A DNA stretch of 64,000 bases from Drosophila persimilis (taxonomy: Eukaryota; Arthropoda; Insecta; Diptera; Drosophilidae), in assembly GCF_003286085.1 (NCBI RefSeq), contig NW_020825298.1:6014001-6078000 (forward strand), given 5' to 3'. Made by a program: the position numbers and the translations under genes. Under the pieces are notes generated by a model, which did not search any database, was not told the DNA's origin, and saw nothing but the letters and a program-made list of their open reading frames with translations. Of the stretch, positions 30,265 to 42,140 are shown in pieces. The stretch's first letter is position 1. Every line of letters starts with the position of its first letter.

Positions 30265-33200
30265 TATAAGGCCCCTCCTCTAATATTGCTGCTACGATCG
30301 ATGGGACTGTACCTTTTTGGCTCTCATGTCCTAAAGAGCAGCCTTGTGGCTGGTCATTTGTGGCCCTGTATTTGCATTCTATTTGTTGACGGGCTTGACC
30401 TCGCCCCCAAGCCCCCACGCCCCCATTACCAATCTTCTAAACGTTTTGTTGTTCCGCTGATAAAACAAAGCCCCAGAAACCAGGCCACCCCCTCCCCCAG
30501 AGCCCACGAAAGGGGACCACCAATTTATTCCTTTGTTCCGCCATTAGCGTTGCCTAATCCAAATTGTTGGTCAGCCAGGGGGCGCCCAGGGGGGGGGAGG
30601 GGTTCCACCTGAATTAGCAGCCGATAATTGCTGGGCCATATTTTGCGTAGCGCGCAATAAATGCAGTCAGTCCGCCGAGGGCCTGCTGCTACCAACAATA
30701 GAAGGGAATAGAACACCTGGTTTCCTGAGAGCTAAAGTGTGTTGAAAAGGATGCATTAAAGGGTGCTCTCCTGTCCGGTGATCAAAGCCGAAGATTTGCC
30801 TGTGCAAAGTCTTCCATGGGGGTTTCAGATCGCTTCAAAATGGATGCCTTCCCAGCTTCATGGACAGACTGCCGCCAGAGATCCCTTCGGGACAGCGATG
30901 GGTGTTGGGTTTTGGGCAAATTCCTGGTAAGTATGCACGATTTAAGGGCTTACTCTTTTAATTACTTTCGAATAACAGAAAAATACCAAGCGATCTCATT
31001 GTGCAACCTTTTTTTTGTTGGTGCTCCTTTGTTGCTCCTTTCGGGGGGCGGAAAGGAGAAAGGGGACTGCCTGCTAGACCTAAAACCGAACCCAAGGAAG
31101 CCAAAAAGTAAATGAAAATGCAATTTTATTTATTGTTATGTACACATTTTTTGTTGTTGTTTTTTTGTTGTTGTGTTTGTTTGTGTTTTTCTCAGTCCGC
31201 GTCGAGCTTATGTAAATTTATTTATTTTGCGTAATTTTTCTTGTTTTTACAGAAGAATAAATTTGCCTTGTTGGGCCGCCGCCGACCCCAAGCCCCCCCC
31301 TCCACCCCACCCCCGTTCCTTGTGGGGAAAGGAAAAAATTTAATTAGAATAAAAAGAGCGAGGCGGCAAAGCAGAGACAAAGAGAGAAAGCAGGGGTAAA
31401 AAAATTAAAATGAAATGAGGAAAAAGGACGGACAACAAAAAAATAGATGGAAAACAGGCGAATGCCAAGTACACGGCCGTAAGGAGGAGGAAGTATTTCC
31501 CGGCCACTTCCAGTACTCTCCTCGCTGTACATTTGGCTCCGTAATAAGGCAAAAGTTGTGCAATTTTCATGTGTAACTGACAGCCGACGCCAACATTTTG
31601 TAATGAGCCCAGAGGGCAGAGGTCCGCGGCTCTCGGGAAGGCTCGGTCAAAGTGGACAAAGGTTGGCACTTGCCCGCCATGTCGCTCAGACTTTGACTTG
31701 AGGGAATGTGCCGCCGCACTGCCTCGTAAATTATAAGCCATAAAAATTGTCCCTCAAAAGGGACCCCTGCCCGACTGAGGAATACCCTAACAGGCAGTGA
31801 ACGAAAGAAACGCCCTTCGCCCATGGATATACCCCTATCTTCCAGGCAGGAGGAGTGGTTGGGGCCCTGTCAGCAGGCCCGACTTAATTGCACAGTTTGT
31901 TTATGACTTCATAGGCCATATGCAGAGGCTGCCCCATGCCCTCCGATCTGTCTGTCGCTCAATTATGGCCAGCTTTACGTCCCTTAGTTTGAGTTAAAAT
32001 TTAATTACATTGTATTATGGAATTTATATGACAAGAGCCGGCACACAGCCCATAGCCCACAGCCAGTGTGACAGAGTTGGAATGGGATTAATTATGATGT
32101 GTCCTAAGTTGCTGCTCGGCTCGGCTTAAATGAAATGTAATAATTTTTGTTGAGGGATTTTAATTTGGAATTTGAACATTCTACACATAATAAATTGTGT
32201 CGCCTCTCTGTGTGTGCCATGGGTGTTGCCAAGGCTCGGATTCCCAAGTGGTTCTTCTGGCAGGTGTTCGCGAGGGTTGAAAGCCTCCACACTCCTCCCA
32301 CATCCTCTTGGAGTAGGTTTCGGCTTTCCCCGAAATGAGAGATGTTCGAAAATGTTTGCCACACATGTCCGTTACTCTCTCAATGGCAAAGTGTAACCAG
32401 GGGCAATCAAAGGGTTTCGGGGGGGGGGCACATTCTAAGGTTCTCCCTCTCTCCACTCCCCCTCTCTCCTTGCACTGACAGTGGACATGGGCCAGAAATA
32501 AAAACAAAGGCACATTGCTAGTGAATTCAGCAATAAATGGCATAATGAAGGAATTAATGAATGGACAAGGGCCGAGCCGAGGACAGAGAGTGGAGAGTGG
32601 AGAACGAGGGACAAACTTATGCAAATGCAAATGAAAATTAATTTAATCCACAGTACGAGTAAATTTTCCATTTTAATTTAATTACATGGACGCTGCCTAC
32701 GTGAGCGACAGCTAACCGAATGCCCAAAAAAAAAAAAGAAAAAGAAATCAAATAAAAAACGGACACTTTCGAGCCACCGTTTTTTTCCTTGGCTTGGTGG
32801 GGGGGGTGGAGAGGGGGTGGAGCTTTTGGGGTCCTAACTATGAGATGCTCCTGTGTCCGCTTAAAGCCAACTGGGCAATTATTTTAAGCCGCATCGGTCA
32901 TTTGGCTGCGAGGGAAATTATGAAGGTTTTCTCTGCCTTGGGGCTGGTAATTAATTGGGTTTGCCTCCTGCCCCTCCCCGGAGGGTGGGGTGTGGTGGGG
33001 GTGAGTGTTTGCTTATGAAATTAAAATGCAATTTTCATTAAATCGGAGCGGAGCGGCGCGGCGTGGTGCTTTATTTAATTATCCATTCTGTGCCTAAGAG
33101 AGCTCCTCGCTAATAGCGAAATAAGCCGAACAAAAAGAAATGAGACAACCCTCTGGCCCCCCCGCCCCCACCAGGCAAAGGGCCAGCAAGTCTGACAAAT

Positions 33201-36200
33201 TAATTAGCAAAAAAGCAATTATTCGTTCTCTGTTGTTCGCTCGCTGAGATCCATTTGCCATTTGCCATTTGCATTGAACCCAATCGAAGGAGTGCAAAAA
33301 GTCTTTCTCCATCATATTCTATGACTCACTCAATAATGAAAGGACGAATACATATCGCGAGGGTTTTCCAGGGAGGCCTCAAACCAGTACCCAGGTGGGA
33401 AGTTCCAGAGGAGTATTGGGCAGAGCTCCTAAGAAGCAAGTCTGGTGTTTGGTGGTGACACTCGCCCGAGGAGCACAAGCCACAAACAGTTGAAAGACCA
33501 CACAAATTGGTTCACTTTTAAGCTTATATATGCATACATATATGTATTTGTATGTACTGTCCATCCATGTACATCCCCAAGTAAATACCCTCGCCCGTAC
33601 TCTTGGAATTCCTGTTGGCCATTGGGGATGGCCGAGGCAATTGCAAAGTGGAAGCGACATTATGTAAGAAAAATGCTAAATAAGCGCTTAATGCATAATC
33701 TGTACGGTGGCACACACACACACACACACACACATAAAAACGTTGGGGTTACGTTCCGACGTGAAACCCCTTTCTGACCATCCACTGATCCACTGACAAC
33801 GGTTGGTCCGAGCCCGGGCCCGGGCCCAGGCAGATATGGCCATAATGTATGACTGCCATTTTATATGCGCCTTTGAAAAATGTGCTGACACTTGGAGGGG
33901 GAGTGAGAGCGGGGGCAGGAGGGGGACCAGGAGCAGGGCTTGGAGCAGGAGCGGGACCAGGCCTGGAGCTGGGGTGGGCTGGACAGCAGAATGATGGCGC
34001 TGGTGCGAAAGGGTTGACCCCAAACGCAATTGACCACGTGTGCGTGTCCATTTTGGAGTATGGGGCAGGGGGAGGGGCAGGGCAGACAGCGTTAGCTTCG
34101 GTGTTTGGGGGGTGGGGGTAAAATCCTTTTATCATTTAAATGGCATATGGCAAAAGGCAGTTTGTATTTTTATAATCCCCCCCAAACCCCAATCCTTGGA
34201 AGGAGTGCAGAGTCCTTTCGGACCTGCCGTCAAGACATCACGACGAGCACGAGAACGCGGCGAGAACAAATCGCTGGAAATTTGTTCATGTCCATTGTCA
34301 AGCGGTTTCTGCCGTCTCACCTTCAGCCACCGCCCCCCCACCTCCCCCCACACACCGTGGGGAGTGGTTGAGTCCTTCCTGATCCTGTACAGTCCATTTA
34401 TTAATTTGCCTCACCTCCCTCCCACCCCATAGGAGGCGAACATAATCCCTTTATTCCCTTGCCCGCCTCCGGCCCAGCGATTTTGCGTTTTTCAATAAAA
34501 AGCAAAATGAACAATTTGCGGCACAGCAGGTGGAAATCGCCATTCCAGCAGGAGTCTGGTGGGTGGAGGGTGGCAGGAGGCTGAAGGCTGAGGGACCCCC
34601 CGAGGCGGAGATTTTGTGTCACTTTCTGGCGTAATTTTAGACCCAACTCTGATTGGCGGCCATTCGAAATTTCGCTCGTGTACCGCCAGTCATGTGATTG
34701 ATGGTCCGAACGTGATCTCGAAGCAATTTTTAACTAAAGTTTTATGAATTTTAATGAAAAGTTACGGCGAGTTAGCGGCCAAGGGGTTGCTTTCACCATC
34801 CCGGCAAATGGTAGGGGGGGAAGTGTTTTCTGGTCCAGGAAGAGCCTCAGAGATCTGGGAACTATTTGGCCACTAAATGGAAGCAAATCTTAAGGTAAGA
34901 AATCTATATTTACAGTGCAGCTCAACTGAATAGGTTCAACAATTTGTAAAAGGAAAATTGGTCCTTGAAGGTTTTTTTAGCAATAAAATATTCTTTTGTT
35001 CACGTAAAAGATACAAAAATTCTTATATTCAATTGCTGCGATCAATTATGAGTTAATTTTACTTTTAATTTATTAATCGAATAAGTCGCAATCGAGTTGG
35101 AATTACGGATGCTTAGGGTATTTAATGTCTTTAAAAGAGGTTTTTCTTCAATCCGACATTTAATGTAGAATTTTTGTAGAATTTGTGTAGCAAGCATATA
35201 GAATCGATCGCCAATGTAGTAATAGGTTTATTTATGTATTGCATACTTTCAGGCAGGGCCTACACATTCTACATATGTAGAATTCAGCAAGAGTGATCAT
35301 GTAGATTCGTGTAGATCTGTGTGTAGATTCCTGTAAATCCATCCAGTGATCGAGGAATGAGCCTCCCTTGTGGGCAGATCGAACTATTCAAAATATTTTA
35401 TATTTTCTCTCAAATTCAAATTATTTTAGTAAGAAAATACATTTTTTATGGCTTTTATTTACATTTCTAGGGAGACTTAAGCTAATTTGGTTTCCAATTC
35501 CAAACAAAAATTGCCCTAAAATGTATTCTTAGATCAATATTTTCACTTGACTTGAACTCAACAGATCCTGGAATCTAAGGGACGCCTGGATGGCCCACAA
35601 TCCTCGCAGTCAACAGACATTCCACTCGCCAATCATAAATCAAAATCTGCCCACTTTGAGCCACGCAAACATCGTCAATTGTCTGTGTGATGTAACCCTT
35701 TGGGTGCGAGTGTCACATCCTTATCCTTCGAGAGCAAACCCCCAGCTAAATATCAAAACAGATGCGGTGACATCGGACCCAAGCGATGCTGCCGATGCTG
35801 ATGCACCTTGCCTTGCCTTGGAATTGCCTTGACTAATGATGTGCCAACAAATTTAACGCAACCGGTTACCCGCTACCCGCTACCCGCTACCCGCTACCCG
35901 TTGCCTGTTTTCCGGCCATATCTGACTCGCGTTGACTCAATAAAAAAGATGACAAAGCGCCTAATTCACTTAACAACAGCCAGCAACAAATTTGACAATG
36001 AAAATCATATGTCATCATTATTAACAGTGAGATGCTTCCATTTTCCGGCACAATGGCCGCACATATGGCCCGCTTCCACTGCCACTTCCACTGCCACTGC
36101 CACTGCCACTCCGTGAAGCTAAGCGGATAATTTCCAAATAATATCATAATCATAAGCACAGAATAGGGGTGGCCTTTGCCGCAGCAACCCTCTCGACGGG

Positions 36201-39200
36201 CTGATGGGGTGAGTCCTTGGCGGGAAGTCAACCTGCTGGCTGCGTTCGAAATTGCGCACTTCTGCCCTCACCTTGCGGGCAGGACGGGCCCGGCGGGCAG
36301 GGAAAGGGACTCTAAAATCTCCGCAATGAAAAGGGAAATTATGGTAAGTGAGAAAATGAAAATGAAAATATGTCAAAATGTCTGTTAACCCTCCAGAGCC
36401 GGGGCCGGGACCAGGGCGAGATATTCGTCCCCCTTTTTGCATATTAAATTAAAATAATGAAATTTTGAAACGCTTTTGAGATCTGTTATGGCTCTGCCGT
36501 TGTTTACATTGTACGGCAATAAAGGAGCCCGGACTCTCCGCTCCGGATGAGAGGACAGACACCCCGTAAGTCCCAAATAAAACAAAGCAATTGGAAAATT
36601 ATGCACTTGTCCTCATCCTCATCCTTCGCCGAGTCCTCCTCGCCAGAAGTATGCTTTTAATAATCAGCAAAGTGTTCATCGCATCTGAGGGTTGGCTTCC
36701 TTCCGGCCTGGAGACGGGAGACGAGGGGGGGGCGTGGTCGGAAGGAAGGGTTCGACCATTTGTGCTCGGGGATTAACATAAAATGGGAAAATATGCCAAC
36801 CGGAATTAGAATGTAAAAAGTGAGCAAAGTTGTGGATTACGAGGCGAGTGGCTGCGTGGGAGGTGAGGAGGATCCGATGATGACTTTCGGGCTTGTGGGT
36901 AGGCATTGCGCATAGGCTCTTGAAACTTGACCACTTATTACGGGCTCCAAGGAATGTCTAGGCGGGGGAGAACACATACCGAAACCATTGGGAAAGAGAG
37001 GGAGAGAGTGTCGAACTTGGATGGACAGTGAACTCCCTCAGAGGCTGCCTGGTTAATTGCGTTTCCATCGTTGAATCCTAATTTGATAATCATACACCCG
37101 TTACTGCCATCTGCGATATCTGGCAGATACGCCTCCCGTTGGGCCACCTCAGATCGAACTCTCATTCGATTAATTTAAGGCCAAAAATTATTCCATTAGG
37201 GCAGGGCCCCTGCGGCCAAAACATTAGGGGAAACCGCCCTCCAAAAGGACGAGGGCTGGACCTCGACGCGGAGCTGGGAAGCTGCTCAAATCCACACTTG
37301 TCGAAATTCCCAAATGTCTACTTTTCAATGCGCTTAGCATTTTTAAGCTGCTTTTAATAAATTCGACACAAAATTGAATTTTCATAACGGTTGTGTCCTT
37401 TTCACACCACCAGACGGCAGACAGGGGGGGAGGGCGGAGCGGGCAACGTGTGCGACAGTCACTTAAAAAGTGATTCATGGACACGGGCACAGTCACCCCG
37501 GTAAGTGAGTGCACGACCCGGGGTATGTCCTGCTTTCATCTCTTTGTGTTTGTTTTTTGTTGATATTTCTCGAAACTTTCGAGGCAGCAACTTTCTATAT
37601 GGATACTTTTTTAAGAGCCTTCAAATATTCTCAAAAAATCATCTCTAAAGATTCTTGTAAGGCCCTCCAGCCTTCCTACTTTCAGATTTATTCATTAAAT
37701 ATATATATTCTTGGTTTAATTTCTTTTATTGGCGCCATAATCTGTCTGCCAGTGAAATGCGGAAACATGCCTTTAATCTACTGCCTAAAATACTTTTCAT
37801 CGTTCTGCTCTTAACCGAGAATGGTGTGGGCCTAGACATTAACCTTTCACGCGTGTATCCGCTGCCCGAACCATCGCACCATCGTTCCTTGGCTGGAATC
37901 AACCCTTGTACGATTTCGTGGGGTTAGATCATTATTGTTTGAGGCTAAGAATTACATTCTGAGGATTTCCACAACTTGTAAGGAGTAGAAAACGTGCCTA
38001 GGAGACCTTGAAAACTAGAGGCATCGGTACTACGAAATAGTTGGAGTATGAGTATGAGATACTTTGAAATGGATTTTTAATTATTCAAATTCGAATAAAT
38101 TACAATTTATTTATTATTATTATTTTTTTTTATGTATTTTTTAAAAGTTTATTAATTAATTATTTATTCGGTATTTATTATTTATTTATTACTTATTTTT
38201 AATTTATTTATTAATTATTATTTTACGATTATTCGCACTGTTTTTAGGTCGACGTTATCCAAACGATTTGATGTCAAATAAATTCTCATAAATTGGCTTT
38301 CCCAATGATTTCTAACTTTTTTCTTTGCGCCTCTTTCCAAATCGCATTTTTGTTTTCTTTTGTGTTGCAAAATGCTTTAATTTGAATATTTGATTTCTTA
38401 AGTTAATTCTTAAGCCCTTATGTTAGTGGCAATTACTTAGTTTATATTACTTTTGTGATAAGTACTTGGAAAACTGCTTGAAACGTGGTTTGAAACTCCA
38501 AGTCTCGTCCAAAAGCAACATTTATATGGTGTCCATCAGGCTCCAGACTCGTCTAATGATAGACATACATAAATAGGTAACGCCAAAAACATTTTAATTA
38601 ACTAAAAACCAAGTAGAATATGGAAATAACCTTTTTATAATGGAGAATCTCATTCCATTTCTCTTACATATTTCCATTTCAGATCAGGTGGGATTATAGA
38701 CATAACATCAAATCGAATCAAATGATTAAATACTTCGTAACCCCAGTAGTGGCTTTCATATTCCATGTACGAGCTTTCTAATAACCTGCACTCTTCAGGG
38801 TTTTTGCTTTCCCACCGAATATGCCTGGGATTTCCCAATTAAACCTTAGGCCCTTCATTTGCCTATCTTCGAGTAAAACCCAAACGCAAATCGCTATGAA
38901 TTTTGCATATAATTCTCCACTCACCCTCTGGGAGGCCCCTTATGGCTTGGCCCCTTATGATATGCGTGGGTGGGTATATTATTCATGTGCATAATATATC
39001 TACATTTTAGCCACAAATACGAAAAGCCTTTGGCCGGGTTTCACCTTGCCGGCCGGGAGCGGGTCTTATCACGGTTCAAATGCTTTTGGGGTCTCGAGGT
39101 TGGGGCGGCGACAATTTATTCATTCAAGTCATAAACCAAAGTCATAGCCAAAGGTTTTATTGTTATTTCTCATAATCAAGTGGCGCAGAAACGTGCGCCC

Positions 39201-41309
39201 CGGAAAAAGTGTGTGACATTTACAAGAAAAGCGATAAAATTATGAACAATTTTTACGTTCTATACATAATACGTACGTACGTCTGTCTGTGGCTCTGTGG
39301 AGCTGTGGAGCGGAGTCGAATGCGTGCACAGCATGATCGTATATGGAGCGGACTCAATGAACATGTCATAAGTGGAACCGAACACGTTCGGCGACAGTTG
39401 GACTTGTTGTTCCAGGAATCACAGCCGCAGCACGCGTGTGCCTTCGAGATGGGGACTAGAACTGGGCTTGGGACTGGGCCTGGGACTGGGACTTGGAGGG
39501 GGGTTGTCAGGGAATATGACGGCGGCTATCGTGACCCGTAAATCACACGTAGGTGAACGCATTACAATGTCAAAGACGAAATTAAAATGAAATTACATAA
39601 ACCATGAAATGTAGCTCAGCGGCCCCCTGGAAGGCCTGGGGGGCTTTGGTTTTCTCCAACACCTATTCCGAGATTCCTTAATCGAATTTGCATTAAGCGA
39701 TGAGCAGCTAATAATCTGTAAACCGAATTAAAAACAGCTCCCGGGGCGTCCAAGAGGAAAAATCCAAAGCAGAACCGCCGACCCCAAGGGTCGAGCCAAC
39801 AAAAAGAAAGCCCCCACAAAAAAGAAAAACCGAAAGAAACCCCACCCCGTGCACCCCTGAAAAATATTTCCAGCAAATTAAAGCTAATGAAAGTGCCTCC
39901 CCGTCCCCCCGCCTTCCCCTCGTCGGACATCTTTGCCAAGTTCCAGGGCGGAAGGCCTTGGCTGCCACCTTAAGAAAAACTGACAGCCATAATTCATGAC
40001 CGTCTGCGATGGGCGGGCACCGCCTCCCAGTCGCCGCCCCCACAGAGCACGTTGAAAAATGCCCGGCTCCGGCTCCGTCTCCGTCTCCGGCTCCGTCTCC
40101 GGCTAATGATAATGATAACAAACATGCCTCAAGTCCTCAAGTCACAAACTTTTTGACATGCCGCGCTTCGAGCTCCGCGTTTCCACCCCCCAACGCCACT
40201 CCACTCCCCTCCACTCCCTCCTCTCCAGGATGTATATCCATATAATTCATTCCCTTGGCCGGGGCCGGGGCTGGGGCCGTGCCGGGCCCATCCATCCATT
40301 TTGAAAATGTGAATTCTTGCGCATCATCATTGTTTGATGGCTCGTGCTTTATATATTCAGCGAAACTTTATTTTTCATTCCGTTTTGCATGTCGTGCTGT
40401 GGGGGAGGGGGGCGACTTTTCACTTTCTCGCTGGGAAATCGCTTGATAAATTGGGGTCGAAATCATTATAAGCTCCATCGTTGTGCTCCAACGCAGGGCC
40501 ATTAATTTTTTGCTTGCCTCCCTTCTCGATGGCACAAGGTACAAGTACAATGCAATAATATCGGAAAACATCTCAAGTTTCGACTTAATAAATCTAGCCA
40601 GTGCACAGCGAAAGATGGAATCAAATTGATGATCCATCCCCCAGTTGGACGAGTATTGGGGTCGAATAAGTTTTGAATAGTGGGTTTGAGTGGGTTTCAA
40701 TGGTGATATCTTAAAGGAGAGGTATATTTTATACGCACTATTTATTATTTATTCCCCATTAAAAAGGAGGAGAATAATCCATAAGTGTCTATGGATTGTT
40801 GGGCACATCTTTGGAAAAGTCTTATACGATTTTTACTAGTTTAGGAATATAAGAAAAATTTAGAATCAGAAGTCTTATCTCTGAAGAATACATATCTGCT
40901 CCTCGCTACTTTTATAGGATACCTTTTATAGGAAACCTTTTATAGGACACCTTTTATAGGACACCCAACACGTTACAGATCTGTTCTTTTTATTTATTTA
41001 TTTTTTTTTTTAATCAAAATTATAGTACTTAAAATAATAATATAATAAAATTATTTGGGTTCATATTTTTGTGTGTGTTAATTAATGGGAATTAATTTAT
41101 TAAATTAAATGTAATTTCTAGAATGAAATTTATGCAATGATTATTAAAGAACTGTTGTATTAAGAAATATAAATAATATTAAATAAGGATTAGCTTAGTC
41201 CAGACGGTCCTTAGTGGGGCCACCCTTAGGCCAATATGGCCCTTAGATATCCGTATAGAATAAGGCTTAAGTTTTAATATTTATCTGTGGAGATAATTTT
41301 GGTGAGAAA
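30265..41309. other. Long stretch without a supported gene
   Basis: No gene can be supported. Noted in order: G runs near 30590 and 32420, TTGTTGTT runs near 31150-31180, a CA run at about 33714-33735, GGGCAGGAG/GGAGC repeats at 33900-33975, GTAGA-containing repeats near 35270-35340, CTACCCG units at about 35871-35902, CCACTGCCACT units near 36075-36112, an AT-rich low-complexity block at 38090-38230 and TTTTATAGGACACC units at about 40914-40970. Some ATG-initiated frames of 100-133 codons exist (for example 31340-31741 minus) but none shows domain features. The many short, unique, moderately GC-rich blocks between AT-rich ones look like regulatory or intronic DNA. Confidence 0.45.
40914..40970. 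repeat. Short tandem repeat of about 15 bp
   Basis: Four units of TTTTATAGGACACC / TTTTATAGGAAACC in a row, with the first unit changed. Confidence 0.85.
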
Positions 41310-41686
41310 TTATTTAATAAATTAAAACAGAAAAGTATAATCTAGCCATAGGTTTTTTTTTCTGCTAAGCCCTGGAATAAAAAGTCTGGAGTGTATCCCC
41401 CAATATCCCCCTAGCAAATATCTTCGAAATATATTAACCGGAAATACTTAAAGACCGCATTTAATGTCTCATTCCGTTTCGGTTAACAGACGCGTTTATT
41501 ATTATTTATCATTATTTAATAAATTAAAACACAAAAGTATAAGCTAGCCATGGGTTTTTTTTTCTGCTAAGCCCTGAAATAAAAAGTCTAGAGTGTATCC
41601 CCCATTATCCCCCTAGCAAATATATTTAGCGGAAATACTTAAAGACCGCATTTAATGTCTCATTCCGTTTCGGTTAACAGACGCGT
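41310..41686. repeat. Tandem direct duplication, units of 186 and 175 bp
   Basis: Unit 1 is 41310-41495 and unit 2 is 41512-41686. Both contain TTTTTTTTTCTGCTAAGCCC, GTGTATCCCCC, CCCCCTAGCAAATAT and CATTCCGTTTCGGTTAACAG, and end ACGCGT. Unit 2 lacks about 11 bp next to the AAATAT. It borders a sequence that looks like a 5' UTR. Confidence 0.9.
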
Positions 41687-42140
41687 AATCGAATCGCTTT
41701 TCAATTGATATTTTGTTCATTTTCATTTGAAATTCATCGCGCAACCGACTCCGAATTACATAAATCGAGTGCCAATCAAGCCAAAATAAATTATTAATTA
41801 ATAAGTGAGCGTAAAAAGTGGAGCGGACACAGCCGATCGGCGACCGATCGACCGATCGATGCGGCAAGTCCAAACAAACAAACAAACGACTTTGCGGTGC
41901 ATCGAATATGGACTGAAAAAAGCCTAATTAAAAATTAGTGCAGTTTTTAATTAAGAGAAATACGAAAATGAGACTTCATAACCAGTTGCCAAATGCGTCG
42001 CAATAAAACAAAAACAGAGATTAAATAAATAAGCAGAAACACACACATTGAGCAAAAAAATTGAACTGAATACCGAGGCGACACATAAAGGCAACAGCGA
42101 CATGAGCAACATCAGAAGCTAAGAGCTTAAAAAATTGATT
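41687..42140 (+). other. 5' UTR-like sequence, possible first exon
   Basis: The stretch is A-rich on the plus strand, with AAACAAAC runs, GATCGACCGATCGAT clusters, and stop codons and short ATGs in all frames. This texture is typical of non-coding first exons of Drosophila developmental genes. No reliable initiator-DPE spacing was found. No open frame follows that I would call coding. It is a hypothesis only. Confidence 0.2.

Noticed and set aside
31340-31741. 133-codon ATG frame, minus strand, with hydrophobic C-terminal half
   Set aside because: The hydrophobic part is from T-rich codons in AT-rich DNA; no family recognised; overlapping frames are equally open. Kept only as a remote possibility.
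37509-37814. 101-codon frame with membrane-like segments
   Set aside because: GTG start and AT-rich composition explain the hydrophobic residues.
41660-41690. Inr (TCATTC) plus AGACG as an Inr-DPE promoter
   Set aside because: AGACG begins at about +18, not at +28, so the spacing required for a DPE is not met.
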